Shown here: positions 43,412-51,993 of the stretch, one piece after another
How the letters are laid out: the number at the start of each line of letters is the position of its first letter
Numbering within the stretch: the stretch's first letter is position 1
DNA from: an uncultured Ruminococcus sp.
Lineage (GTDB): Bacteria > Bacillota > Clostridia > Oscillospirales > Ruminococcaceae
Direction of reading: 5' to 3'
NCBI GenBank assembly: GCA_910584195.1
Contig: CAJTYV010000001.1
Coordinates: 192,818 to 256,817 of the forward strand
DNA length: 64,000 nt
Made by a program: the position numbers and the translations under genes
The notes under the pieces: model-generated
Told to the model about the DNA's origin: nothing
The model's input: only the letters and a program-made list of their open reading frames with translations
Databases searched by the model: none

Positions 43412-46003
43412 ATGAATAAATCAAATCATGATAAGGAGCTTCTGCGGCAGCCGGACAGCCGTAAGAATACGCACAAAAAGAAAAAACATACGAAGAAAAA
43501 GAAAAATATTTTTCTGATTATTCTGAAAAAACTTTTTGCGTGTATTGCCACTACTCTGCTGTCACTTTTTCTCATTATTGTCATTACGGGTACTATCGTT
43601 GCCACCGCTCTTACAATTTATGTAATGGACTTTATGGACGAGTCCTCCACCATCACTCTTGCCGAGCTTGAATCGGGAAGCAATACTTACCTGTACGGTA
43701 CGGAAATAGACGAAAACGGAGAGGCTCAGCCCGTTGTACTGAGAGAATTCAAAACCGATGTCCAGCGTATTCCCGTTTCTATCGACAGAATACCGCAGCA
43801 TGTCAGAAACGCTTTCGTTTACACGGAGGACGAGCGTTTTTACGTTCATGACGGCGTTGACTACAAACGTACTTTCACCGCTTTCCTGAATATGTTTTTG
43901 CATTTCTACGATACCGATCAGGGCGGTTCAACGATCACTCAGCAGCTTATCAAGAACATTACAAAAGACGATGAGAAAACCCCTCAGCGTAAAATACGCG
44001 AAATCTTTTCCGCAATGCAGCTTGAAAAGACTTACTCCAAAGATGAAATTCTTGAAGAATATCTGAATTACATCGGTTTCGGCGGTTCGAGAAACGGAAT
44101 ACAGCTTGCTTCCATAGATTATTTCGGAAAAACCGTAGAAGATCTTACCGTCCCCGAAGCCGCAGTACTCGCCGCTATTCCGAAAAGTCCGCAGTTCTAC
44201 GGTCCGTTCGTTGAATATTATGATGAGGACGACAACCTTACTGTTGACGGCAAAGCAAACAATAAAGAACGTAAAGAATATGTTCTTTGGCAGATGTATA
44301 AAAACGGCGCCGTTACTTATGATGAGTATCAGGAATATCTCAATACAGAAATTTTATACACCGATTCCGATGAATACAAAAAGCTTCATCCGGAAGTTGA
44401 CCTGCAAAGTCTCAAAAACGAAGAAGAAGCCTATACTTGGGAAGTTGACGCAATGCTTTATGAGGCGTGCGACTATTTGCAGGAAATATACAACATTGAA
44501 TCCTTTAACGAAGCTCTTAACCGAATTTACAAGGGAGGATACAAAATATACTCGACTGTTGATAAAAATATGCAGAACTATGTTGAAGAAAAATTTCTCG
44601 ATCTTAACAATATTATCTCGAAAGGCTGGGTCGAAAAGTGGACTGACCTCAACGGAGACGGCGAATTGGACGACGAGGAAAAATATCCTCACGTCGCTTT
44701 TATAGCTATGCGCTACGACGGCTCTGTAATGGCTCAGGTAGGTACATGGGGTCCTAAAACAGGCTCTCTTGTAACAAACTATGCCGTACGTGAACCGAGA
44801 CAGATCGGTTCGACAATAAAACCCATTTCCACATACGGTCTTGGTATTGAGTCAGACCATATCCACTGGGGCAGCCGTTACCGGAACTCACCTCTCGATC
44901 ACATTCGGGACGAACAGGGAAATCCATGGCCCTTTAACTATGGTCGCGCAAAAGGCTTAGGCGAAGAATATAAAATATATTATTTTCTGCAAAAATCCTT
45001 TAATACAGTTCCCGCACAGCTGTGCGATGAATTGACTCCTGCTGCCGTGTTTAAATTCTGTACGGAAAATCTCGGCATGAAGCTCGACGATGCAGACGAA
45101 GCGCATTCACCTTTGTCTATCGGCTCCCTGACTTATGGTATCACCCTCGAAAACCTTGTAAACGCTTATCTCCCCTACGGCGCAAAGGGAGTTTACAATG
45201 AAGCTCACATTATCTCAAAAATCGAGGACGCCAACGGTCAAGTTATCGTTGACAATACGGAAGGCAGAAACACACGTCAGGCTGTTTCAGATGAAACCGC
45301 ATGGGTTATGAACCGCCTTATCAAAAACGTTGTAGAAAACGGTACGGGTACTGACGCTAAACTTTACAATAAAACGGTTGTCGGCAAAACCGGTACTACC
45401 GAGGATTGGTACGACCTTGCTTTTGTAGGAATGACACGAGACTTTGCAAGCGGAATCACTATCGGCTACAAGGAAAAACGCGAGGGTATGGAGCTTCCGT
45501 CAAACATTCATTCGGCTGCTGTATGGAACACAATAATCGGAGAATATGCAAATACTCGTTTCCCTGATACAGGCGTGGATTTTGATCAGGTTGATTCCGT
45601 TATACAAGCTCCGATATGCGAAGCTTCGGGAATGATAGCAAGAGAATACTGTCCTAAGGGAGTGATCGGCTACTGGAAATCTTCCAACGCTCCTTACTGC
45701 GATGGAAATCATTATGTAGCTCCTAATCCTTCACAGCAGACCGCTACAACACCTGCGGTTGATCCCAATGGCGGAGGTTCAGCCGATCCTAACGGAGGCG
45801 GAGGTTCAGCCGATCCTAATGGGGGCGGAGGTTCAGCCGATCCTAACGGAGGCGGAGGTTCAGCCGATCCTAATGGAGGCGGAGGTTCAGCCGATCCTAA
45901 CGGAGGTGGAGGTTCGTCCGATCCCAACGGAGGCGGTGGTTCGTCCGATCCCAACGGAGGCGGAGGTTCGTCCGACCCCAACGGCGGTGCAGGTACATGG
46001 TAA
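43412..46003 (+). CDS. Class A penicillin-binding protein (PBP1A)
   Basis: Bifunctional peptidoglycan synthase anchored by one helix. A basic N-terminus (HKKKKHTKKKKN) precedes the membrane segment. The GT51 domain has EDERFYVHDGVD and DQGGSTITQQLIKN. The transpeptidase has STIK (in REPRQIGSTIKP), SFN (KSFNTVPAQL) and KTGT (VGKTGTTEDW), all intact. The C-terminal tail of nine DPNGGGGSx repeats is unlike usual PBPs. The start is uncertain: AAAGGAG sits eight bases before an in-frame ATA at 43391, while the ATG at 43412 used here has only a poor site. Product about 863-870 residues. Single-gene unit with its own promoter. Confidence 0.92.
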   Translation: MNKSNHDKELLRQPDSRKNTHKKKKHTKKKKNIFLIILKKLFACIATTLLSLFLIIVITGTIVATALTIYVMDFMDESSTITLAELESGSNTYLYGTEIDENGEAQPVVLREFKTDVQRIPVSIDRIPQHVRNAFVYTEDERFYVHDGVDYKRTFTAFLNMFLHFYDTDQGGSTITQQLIKNITKDDEKTPQRKIREIFSAMQLEKTYSKDEILEEYLNYIGFGGSRNGIQLASIDYFGKTVEDLTVPEAAVLAAIPKSPQFYGPFVEYYDEDDNLTVDGKANNKERKEYVLWQMYKNGAVTYDEYQEYLNTEILYTDSDEYKKLHPEVDLQSLKNEEEAYTWEVDAMLYEACDYLQEIYNIESFNEALNRIYKGGYKIYSTVDKNMQNYVEEKFLDLNNIISKGWVEKWTDLNGDGELDDEEKYPHVAFIAMRYDGSVMAQVGTWGPKTGSLVTNYAVREPRQIGSTIKPISTYGLGIESDHIHWGSRYRNSPLDHIRDEQGNPWPFNYGRAKGLGEEYKIYYFLQKSFNTVPAQLCDELTPAAVFKFCTENLGMKLDDADEAHSPLSIGSLTYGITLENLVNAYLPYGAKGVYNEAHIISKIEDANGQVIVDNTEGRNTRQAVSDETAWVMNRLIKNVVENGTGTDAKLYNKTVVGKTGTTEDWYDLAFVGMTRDFASGITIGYKEKREGMELPSNIHSAAVWNTIIGEYANTRFPDTGVDFDQVDSVIQAPICEASGMIAREYCPKGVIGYWKSSNAPYCDGNHYVAPNPSQQTATTPAVDPNGGGSADPNGGGGSADPNGGGGSADPNGGGGSADPNGGGGSADPNGGGGSSDPNGGGGSSDPNGGGGSSDPNGGAGTW
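45761..46000 (+). repeat. 27-bp repeat coding the DPNGGGGSA/S tail of the PBP
   Basis: Nine units: the first lacks one Gly codon, four end SA, three end SS and the last is DPNGGAGTW. Nucleotide units alternate AAC and AAT in several copies. Such arrays usually vary in number between strains. Confidence 0.9.
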
Positions 46004-46024
46004 AAAAACAATAGTAAAAACAAT

Positions 46025-46051
46025 AAGCCTGTCCTTGATTAGGGCAGGCTT
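46025..46051 (+). terminator. Terminator after the PBP gene
   Basis: Arms AAGCCTGTCC / GGGCAGGCTT, 7-base loop; only TTAA follows, so weak. Confidence 0.5.
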
Positions 46052-46087
46052 TAACTCAAAATAAAGAAAATTACAGAGGTGAAAGTA

Positions 46088-47203
46088 ATGAGCGATAAAC
46101 TCAGACTTTGCTGTCCATGTCATTTTGGTCTGGAAAGCGTGCTTAAATACGAAATAACCAAAATAGGCGGGACTGACTTAAAGGTAAGCGACGGTAAAAT
46201 AAGTTTTACCGGAAACGAAAATATCATGGCAAGAGCAAATCTATGCCTTTCAACTGCCGAACGCGTTCTTATAGAACTTATAGAATTCCGCGCTGAAACA
46301 TTTGAAGACTTGTTTCAGGGAGTACGTTCTATCGAACTGGAAAGATTCATCGGAATCGACAACGCATTTCCTGTAAAAGGTTATTCACTGAATTCTACGC
46401 TTCACAGCGTCCCCGACTGCCAATCTATTATAAAAAAGGCAGCGGTGGAAAGACTGAAATCCAAATACGGCGTTAACAGATTCTCCGAATCCGAACCGCC
46501 TGTGCAGATCCAGTTTAGTATAATGAAAGATATTGTTACCGTTTATCTCGATACAAGCGGAGCAGGACTTCACAAACGCGGATACAGACGAAACTCCAAT
46601 GCCGCGCCAATTAAAGAAACTCTTGCAGCAGGTATTGTTGACCTTGCAAGAGTGCGCCCGGATTCTGTCGTATGCGACCCGTTCTGCGGAAGCGGTACGC
46701 TGCTTATTGAGGCGGCTTTAAAAGCGCTGAAAATCCCCGTTGGAATAAATCGTCGCTTTGCCGCTGAAAAATGGCAGTCAATCGATTCAAAAATATGGCA
46801 GGAGGAAAGAAAAAAAGCCATTGACGGAGTTGACCGTTCAGCCACATTCCACGGTATCGGATTCGATATTGACGATGCAGCAGTTGCACTCACACTCGAC
46901 AACGCTCACAAAGCAGGCATAAAGTCGCGGCTTAAAATTGAACAGGCGGATATTTCACGATTTGTACAACCCGAAAACTCTATCGTCATCTGCAATCCTC
47001 CATACGGCGAAAGGCTTTTAGAGCTTCGTGAGGCAGAGGAAATTTATCGTAAAATGGGAAGAGTTCTCGGTCACGGAGGAAATCGGCAAAGCTATATCAT
47101 CTCCCCTCATGAACAGTTTGAACAATTTTTCGGCGAAGAAGCAAAAAAACGAAGAAAACTCTATAACGGCATGATAAAATGTCAGCTTTATATGTATTTC
47201 TGA
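46088..47203 (+). CDS. Class I SAM-dependent rRNA methyltransferase (RlmL/RlmK N-terminal type, THUMP domain)
   Basis: 371-residue member of the COG0116 group that methylates 23S rRNA guanine N2 (RlmL-like). The N-terminal half is a ferredoxin-like plus THUMP region; the methyltransferase half has DPFCGSGTLLIEAAL (SAM binding) and NPPYGERL (catalytic NPPY). The ATG at 46088 follows AGAGG by eight bases; a GTG at 46079 lies inside that site. Its stop overlaps the comF start (TGATG). Confidence 0.9.
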   Translation: MSDKLRLCCPCHFGLESVLKYEITKIGGTDLKVSDGKISFTGNENIMARANLCLSTAERVLIELIEFRAETFEDLFQGVRSIELERFIGIDNAFPVKGYSLNSTLHSVPDCQSIIKKAAVERLKSKYGVNRFSESEPPVQIQFSIMKDIVTVYLDTSGAGLHKRGYRRNSNAAPIKETLAAGIVDLARVRPDSVVCDPFCGSGTLLIEAALKALKIPVGINRRFAAEKWQSIDSKIWQEERKKAIDGVDRSATFHGIGFDIDDAAVALTLDNAHKAGIKSRLKIEQADISRFVQPENSIVICNPPYGERLLELREAEEIYRKMGRVLGHGGNRQSYIISPHEQFEQFFGEEAKKRRKLYNGMIKCQLYMYF

Positions 47204-47877
47204 TGGAGAGCATGTTTAAAAGAAGGATATTGGCGCTTCTTTATCCGGTCAGATGTCCGATTTGCGGCAAAATAATATTTCCGCATGAGGATTTTTGCAG
47301 TGAATGTCATGACAATTTGCCGAAATATTACGGAAATTTTAATATAGAGAATGCCGAAACTTTCATTGCACCGTTTGAATATACAGACAGAATTTCTCCT
47401 GCCATAATCCTTATGAAAAACGGCATCAAGGGCAATGCGCCTTACGCCTTTGGAAATGCGGTATCTCAGTGTATCAAAAGCCACGGCATACATCGTAAAA
47501 CGGATATTATAATTCCTGTCCCGCTTCATTCTTCCGATAAAAGAAAACGCGGCTTCAATCAGTCGGAGCTTATCGCCATGGAAGTCGGGAGAATACTGAA
47601 TATAAACGTTTGTGCCGAGTGTATCGAAAAGGTCCGCATCACCGAACCTCAGAAAAGGCTTTCCAAAGCTGAAAGGAAAAACAATCTGAAAGATGCATTT
47701 GTACTGACGGCTCCCGAACTTATCCGTGAAAAGCATGTCATGCTCGTCGATGATGTGTGTACTACGGGCAGCACTCTTTCTGAACTGACAAAGATTCTGC
47801 GTCAAAACGGCGCGGCGTCAGTTTACTGTGTTTGCTGCTGTAAAACTCCAATAAAAAAGGATGATAAATATGATTGA
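47203..47877 (+). CDS. comF: ComF family phosphoribosyltransferase-like protein
   Basis: About 224 residues. An N-terminal zinc-binding segment (CPICGKIIFPHEDFCSECH) leads to a phosphoribosyltransferase domain with PRPP motif VMLVDDVCTTGSTLSE. ComF is linked to DNA uptake in B. subtilis; most homologues have unknown substrates. The start at 47203 overlaps the methyltransferase stop. No other competence genes are in the window, so a competence role is uncertain. Confidence 0.9.
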   Translation: MESMFKRRILALLYPVRCPICGKIIFPHEDFCSECHDNLPKYYGNFNIENAETFIAPFEYTDRISPAIILMKNGIKGNAPYAFGNAVSQCIKSHGIHRKTDIIIPVPLHSSDKRKRGFNQSELIAMEVGRILNINVCAECIEKVRITEPQKRLSKAERKNNLKDAFVLTAPELIREKHVMLVDDVCTTGSTLSELTKILRQNGAASVYCVCCCKTPIKKDDKYD

Positions 47878-48346
47878 AAATCACGCTGAAAAGGCTTGCA
47901 AACTTTTTGCCGAAGGACGTAACTGTTCTCAGGCTGTATTTACAGCTTTTACCGATGTTACGGGACTTGACGATGATCTTGCCCTGCGGCTTTCCTCCTC
48001 GTTCGGAGGTGGAATGGGTCGCATGAGGAAGACCTGCGGTACTTGCTCTGCAATGTTTATGATCGTCGGTATACTTTACGGCTATACTTCCAAAAACGAT
48101 ATTAATGAAAAAGCCGAGCATTACCGGCGTATCCAATACTTAGCAAATGAATTCAAGAAACGGCATGAAACGATAAACTGCTTAGAACTTCTGAAAGGAC
48201 TTAAAGTCAATTCCGACCCTATGCCCGAACAGCGAACCGAGCAATACTACAAGGTTCGTCCGTGTATCAGATTTGTCAGAACTGCGGCAGAAATTCTTGA
48301 TAAATATATTGCTGAAAATCCGCCTTATAAAAAAGAGGTTTCCTGA
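47870..48346 (+). CDS. C_GCAxxG_C_C family protein
   Basis: 158-residue protein of the C_GCAxxG_C_C (putative redox-active) family. Features: NCSQAVFTAF near the start, then SSFGGGMGRMRKTCGTCSAMFM, a variant of the GCAxxG centre, and later Cys residues (NCLELL, RPCIRFV). Function is unknown; clustered cysteines suggest redox or metal binding. ATG at 47870 follows AAGGATGA and overlaps comF by eight bases. Confidence 0.88.
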   Translation: MIENHAEKACKLFAEGRNCSQAVFTAFTDVTGLDDDLALRLSSSFGGGMGRMRKTCGTCSAMFMIVGILYGYTSKNDINEKAEHYRRIQYLANEFKKRHETINCLELLKGLKVNSDPMPEQRTEQYYKVRPCIRFVRTAAEILDKYIAENPPYKKEVS

Positions 48347-48366
48347 TATTTTGCCTTTTAAGCTGC

Positions 48367-48407
48367 TTTGATTTAATTGACGAAGCAATTGTAAGAATTA
48401 AATCAAA
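48367..48407. repeat. AT-rich inverted repeat TTTGATTTAATT/AATTAAATCAAA
   Basis: Perfect 12-bp arms (48367-48378 and 48396-48407) with an inner AATTG/CAATT pair, just before the main terminator. Likely part of the same termination region. Confidence 0.5.
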
Positions 48408-48417
48408 TAATATTAAA

Positions 48418-48454
48418 AAGAACTCCTGCATTCCAATACAGAAGTTCTTTTTAT
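48418..48454. terminator. Bidirectional terminator between C_GCAxxG gene and GH9 cellulase
   Basis: Arms AAGAACTCCTGCATT / AATACAGAAGTTCTT (two G-T pairs), 2-base loop, followed by TTTTATTT on the plus strand and T-rich on the minus strand. Confidence 0.75.
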
Positions 48455-48512
48455 TTATACATATTATATACTGATTTTTTGAAATAACATCAGATAAGCT
48501 TGCAGAGCAGAA

Positions 48513-51263
48513 TCATTCTTTTGTAGGAAGTTTGGTGATAATCTTTGCATCAATCTTTTGGATCGCAAGCGCATCGCTTGTCTTAACGCCGTCGCCCACA
48601 TTGCAGCAATCCGCGTTAAGTGCGCCCTGCTTTGAAAGTCCGTATTTGTCTTGATTTCCCAAAGCCTGAAGAATCGCTGTTGAATCTGCAATAGTGACCT
48701 TACCGTCGCAGTTCGCATCGCCCACGAGTATATCTTCCTCAGTGCTATTTGTAGAGTCCGCAGACTTTCCGTTCGGCTCGACTCCCCAAACAAGCTTATC
48801 ATCAGCATAAAGAGTGATCTTATCGGTAATTGCAGCGGCATCGTTATCGTCCTCAAAGCTTACAAGGTCGCTGTAGCTGTAATCGTTTAACGAATCCCAA
48901 ACAGTATCGTAGGTTTCAGGATTCATTTTATTAAGCAAACCAAACTGATAAACACGGCTGCCATAGAAATCACAGTTTTGCCATGAAATTTCAATATAAT
49001 AATTTCCTTTATCATCATACTTTACCGGCTCTGAAATAAGCGCCTGATTTTTTCCGTCAGTAAAGCTTTTCTCCTGATCGTAGTCGATACGGGTTTCAAT
49101 AAAGCTTATATCCTCACCTTTTTCAAGCTGTTCACTGATGTTAAAATAGTATCTTGCTTTAAGATTGCTTTCAAATTTAGGCGGATTTACAGTCCTGTTA
49201 TGAACAACTATCTTGATCTGAATACCCGCATCTGTCTCCTGAGATTTTCCTCCTGAAATAAAAAGTCCTGTAGGAAGCGGATTACCGTCCGCATCGATCT
49301 GATCGAAGCCGATAGCGTTCTCGGACATATTGAAATCGGGAATAACATAGTTCTTATCCTCAAGCTCCTTGCCCTTAGCACCATAGAAGTGATAAAGTCC
49401 TGCAAGATCTCCGCAGAAAGCCGCGTTGTAATCGTCTGTAACCTCGTTATAGATAAAGTCCTTTGTTTCGTCACGGTGGAAATCATCGGCATCAGGACCG
49501 CCTACCAAAGCTCCCCAAAGCGTATGAACCTGAACTACCGGATCGTCCATGCTCTGCTTAGCTGAACAATGTGAAGAACGATGATGAGCCTGAGAAGCAA
49601 AATTACTTTCGTAACCTACTTCATAAGCATAACCCATAGGATTGTTGCCGAGAATATACTCCATTTGCCCTTTAGCCCAATCAGCAAAAGTCATGTCGCC
49701 CGTTTCCTTGGCATATACCATTGCCTGTAAACCGGCAGCGGTGTTGTATCGAGCCGAACCGTAATCGTTAAGCATCGCAAAGCCTGCCGGAGTTTTTTTG
49801 AGCCATGCTCCGTCTGCCGTGGGAAGATCGGCAATTTCCTCTGCGGTAATTTTTGTGTTCCAAATAACGTCGTCCTGTCCAAAATATTTATGAGACGTTA
49901 CAGGTACGTCAAAATCCGCAGCCGCAGCATCAGCCTCGCCGAGACCCGACCAGAATTCAAGATTCCAGCGGAAGATATACCAGTCACGGGATATATTGGT
50001 CACAGGCGCAAGTTTAGCAAAAACGCCGCCCCATACAGTATCCCAGCAGTGAACCCATATGTTCTGCCAGCAGTTGCCTGTATCTGTAATAATACGTTTC
50101 ATATAGCCTGTATAAGGGTGAGCTCCCATTTCACCGGAAACGGATTCGTCAACGGCGATAATATCGTCAATATAATCGTAATTTTCGGTACAATAATAAA
50201 GCCACACAGCCGCCCATGCAAGCTCGTCATAATCATAGCTTGAAGTGTAGAAACCTCCGTCATATCCAAGGCTGGTAGCTGTCGGTGTCATACCGGGTTC
50301 CCATTCTTCGCTGTGAGTTTCAACGGCAAAATCATAAAGCGCCAAAGCATACTTCAAACATTTTTCAGCATATTCGGGATCGCTGTCCTTAAAATTAAGA
50401 TAATTCACCGCAAGAGAAGCAGCAGCTCCTGCACACTGATCGGAAGCGGGCATCTCAGTTGTAGCGAAATATGCGGGTCTCTTTACTGCGCAGGACGAAG
50501 AAGCAACGACAGTACCGTCCACCTGAAGTTCGGGAGGACACCAGTAGTTGTGATCGTTTCCTCCTTCGCCGACTTGATAGCAGTAACCGACTACCTTACC
50601 GTCCTCATCAAGAAAAGTCGCTTTCATGAAGTAGTCGTTTATCCAGCGCAGCTCATCCTCAACATGCTTATCAAGACCCAGCTCCTTATATGCTTCGGGG
50701 AACTCATAATACCCCCAACCGAGAGTTGAAGCGGAATAACTTCCCGGAAGACCGAATTTTACATGATCGCCGGCATCGTGCCAACCGCCTGTCAGATCTA
50801 TCGTCCCGTTGCCGTCCGGATCAAAATATTTCTTATTGGCATCAATGAATTTCTGAGACATATTAACGCCTTCATAAAGTCCTTCCGCCGCACTTGCACC
50901 GCCGTCTCCCTCGCCGTTGTATTCGCCCCGGTCGTCTTCATCTTCATCCGTTTTTTCGTCATCAACGGGTTTTCCGTGATTTACCGTAGGCATCGGCGTC
51001 ATTGGCTTAAGCGGTATTTCGGCATCTTTAACATGACAATCCGCACGCCATGAATAATATCCGTCCTCCGCAACCTCATCGCCGCACTTATTCGCATCAT
51101 AAAAGCACAATCCGAGCTGGAGAGCTTCAGCGAAATTCTGATAATTATTCGGCTTGTCGGGAGTAATTACAGCGGCGTTCGAGACCGTCGGCAAGCATGA
51201 AATAAGCACTGCCGCCGCTGAAACGACTGCCGCAGATCTGCCTAACAGCTTCAACTTCTTCAT
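48513..51263 (-). CDS. Secreted GH9 cellulase with CBM3c and dockerin
   Basis: 916-residue cellulosomal endoglucanase. Signal peptide 1-30 (LISCLPTVSNA). GH9 catalytic domain about 40-640: GGWHDAGDHVKFGLP holds catalytic Asp163 and Asp166, HHRSSHCSAKQS and FHRDETKDFIYNEVTDDYNA the later His and catalytic Glu. A CBM3c-like module (about 650-830; LYADDKLVWGVEP) marks theme-B, often processive, enzymes. The dockerin (about 846-916) has GDANCDGKVTIADSTAI and NVGDGVKTSDALAIQK, two calcium-binding repeats of Ruminococcus type. An acidic insertion (about 86-155; DDEKTDEDEDD) splits the N-terminal part of the catalytic domain. No scaffoldin gene is in the window. Confidence 0.95.
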   Translation of the reverse strand: MKKLKLLGRSAAVVSAAAVLISCLPTVSNAAVITPDKPNNYQNFAEALQLGLCFYDANKCGDEVAEDGYYSWRADCHVKDAEIPLKPMTPMPTVNHGKPVDDEKTDEDEDDRGEYNGEGDGGASAAEGLYEGVNMSQKFIDANKKYFDPDGNGTIDLTGGWHDAGDHVKFGLPGSYSASTLGWGYYEFPEAYKELGLDKHVEDELRWINDYFMKATFLDEDGKVVGYCYQVGEGGNDHNYWCPPELQVDGTVVASSSCAVKRPAYFATTEMPASDQCAGAAASLAVNYLNFKDSDPEYAEKCLKYALALYDFAVETHSEEWEPGMTPTATSLGYDGGFYTSSYDYDELAWAAVWLYYCTENYDYIDDIIAVDESVSGEMGAHPYTGYMKRIITDTGNCWQNIWVHCWDTVWGGVFAKLAPVTNISRDWYIFRWNLEFWSGLGEADAAAADFDVPVTSHKYFGQDDVIWNTKITAEEIADLPTADGAWLKKTPAGFAMLNDYGSARYNTAAGLQAMVYAKETGDMTFADWAKGQMEYILGNNPMGYAYEVGYESNFASQAHHRSSHCSAKQSMDDPVVQVHTLWGALVGGPDADDFHRDETKDFIYNEVTDDYNAAFCGDLAGLYHFYGAKGKELEDKNYVIPDFNMSENAIGFDQIDADGNPLPTGLFISGGKSQETDAGIQIKIVVHNRTVNPPKFESNLKARYYFNISEQLEKGEDISFIETRIDYDQEKSFTDGKNQALISEPVKYDDKGNYYIEISWQNCDFYGSRVYQFGLLNKMNPETYDTVWDSLNDYSYSDLVSFEDDNDAAAITDKITLYADDKLVWGVEPNGKSADSTNSTEEDILVGDANCDGKVTIADSTAILQALGNQDKYGLSKQGALNADCCNVGDGVKTSDALAIQKIDAKIITKLPTKE

Positions 51264-51293
51264 AAATAATTCCTTTCCGGACGAGAAACGTCC

Positions 51294-51321
51294 ATTATAT
51301 TTTTTAGCAAAAGACGACCAA
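51294..51321 (-). promoter_or_regulatory. Candidate promoter of the GH9 cellulase gene
   Basis: TTGGTC (51321-51316), 16-bp spacer, TATAAT (51299-51294). A GGACG/CGTCC hairpin lies just before the ribosome site. The -35 box overlaps the yerC terminator. Confidence 0.45.
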
Positions 51322-51332
51322 TATTATCGTCT
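51308..51332 (-). terminator. Terminator after the yerC-like gene
   Basis: Arms AGACGA / TCGTCT with 9-base loop overlapping the stop codon, followed by TTTTGC on the minus strand. Confidence 0.45.
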
Positions 51333-51631
51333 CATAGAAGTCCCTTTTGCTTAAGTCTTTCAAAAACTATATTATACCCGTCGCTTCCGTCCTGTAAAGA
51401 ACGATTTACTCGGCTTATGGTTGCGGTACTGGCGCCGGTTTCGGAAACGATACTGTTATACACCCGATGCTCGTCAAGAAGCCTTGCAACATGAAAACGC
51501 TGAGCAAATGATTTCAATTCTATAGTCGTACAGAGATCAACGAAAAACTTGTAGCAATCGTCAACAGTTTCAAGCGTCAGTATAGCCTCAAAAAGCTTAT
51601 CCATATTTTCTGATTTTATCTTTTCGTTCAT
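51332..51631 (-). CDS. TrpR-like YerC/YecD family DNA-binding protein
   Basis: 99-residue all-helical protein of the YerC/YecD group related to TrpR. LETVDDCYKFFVDLCTTIELKSFAQRFHVARLLDEHRVYNSIVSETGASTATISRVNRSLQ fits the family, with the recognition helix in TGASTATISRVNR. Ligand and targets are unknown in most genomes. It has its own promoter whose spacer contains a perfect palindrome, suggesting autoregulation. It lies upstream of the GH9 cellulase on the same strand, but a terminator and promoter separate them. Confidence 0.9.
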   Translation of the reverse strand: MNEKIKSENMDKLFEAILTLETVDDCYKFFVDLCTTIELKSFAQRFHVARLLDEHRVYNSIVSETGASTATISRVNRSLQDGSDGYNIVFERLKQKGLL

Positions 51632-51647
51632 TTTTTAGCTCCCATCT

Positions 51648-51659
51648 GCCAAATGGCAA
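51648..51659 (-). promoter_or_regulatory. Near-palindrome before the yerC-like gene
   Basis: TGCCAAATGGCA (TGCCA/TGGCA arms) directly upstream of the ribosome site GGGAG; a possible operator. Confidence 0.35.
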
Positions 51660-51674
51660 AAAATCCATACAACC

Positions 51675-51703
51675 ATTTTATCACATTAATGTGAAAAAGT
51701 AAA
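51675..51703 (-). promoter_or_regulatory. Promoter of the yerC-like gene with palindromic operator
   Basis: TTTACT (51703-51698), 17-bp spacer, TAAAAT (51680-51675). The spacer holds the perfect 14-bp palindrome TCACATTAATGTGA (51681-51694). The surrounding gap 51704-51892 is AT-rich with nothing else recognised. Confidence 0.6.
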
Positions 51704-51892
51704 GAGCTTTTCAATATTTTTTAATTCACCTATTGTATATCATATCACAAAATTAACAATTTGTAAACAGGAAATGTTAATTTTTTGTAAATTCGTGAAA
51801 ATACACAAAGTCGTCCATTCTGTTATGTGAATTTTCACAACAAGCCATTTCAATAACCTGACTAATATTGTATTTTTTACAAAAAGATAATA

Positions 51893-51956
51893 AGAACCTG
51901 TGTTCATAAGAAAATACATACGCTTTTGCGCATAATTTCTTATGAACACAGGTTCT
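51893..51956. repeat. Perfect 21-bp inverted repeat downstream of rnpB
   Basis: Arms begin AGAACCTGTGTTCATAAG (51893 on) and are repeated inverted at 51936-51956, 21 of 21 bases matching, around a 22-base loop with CGCTTTTGCG. No clear T-run on either side. No coding sequence. Confidence 0.75.
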
Positions 51957-51960
51957 AAAA

Positions 51961-51983
51961 TAAAAAGGAGAAGCAAGTTCTCC
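51961..51983 (-). terminator. rnpB terminator
   Basis: Arms GGAGAA / TTCTCC, 5-base loop, followed by TTTTTA on the minus strand, about 10 bases past the RNA 3' end. Confidence 0.75.
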
Positions 51984-51993
51984 CTCTTAATTA

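Noticed and set aside
45712..46023. Minus-strand Pro-rich frame (PPPPLGSDE repeats)
   Set aside because: Antisense of the PBP Gly-rich tail repeat; no start signals and inside a clear gene.
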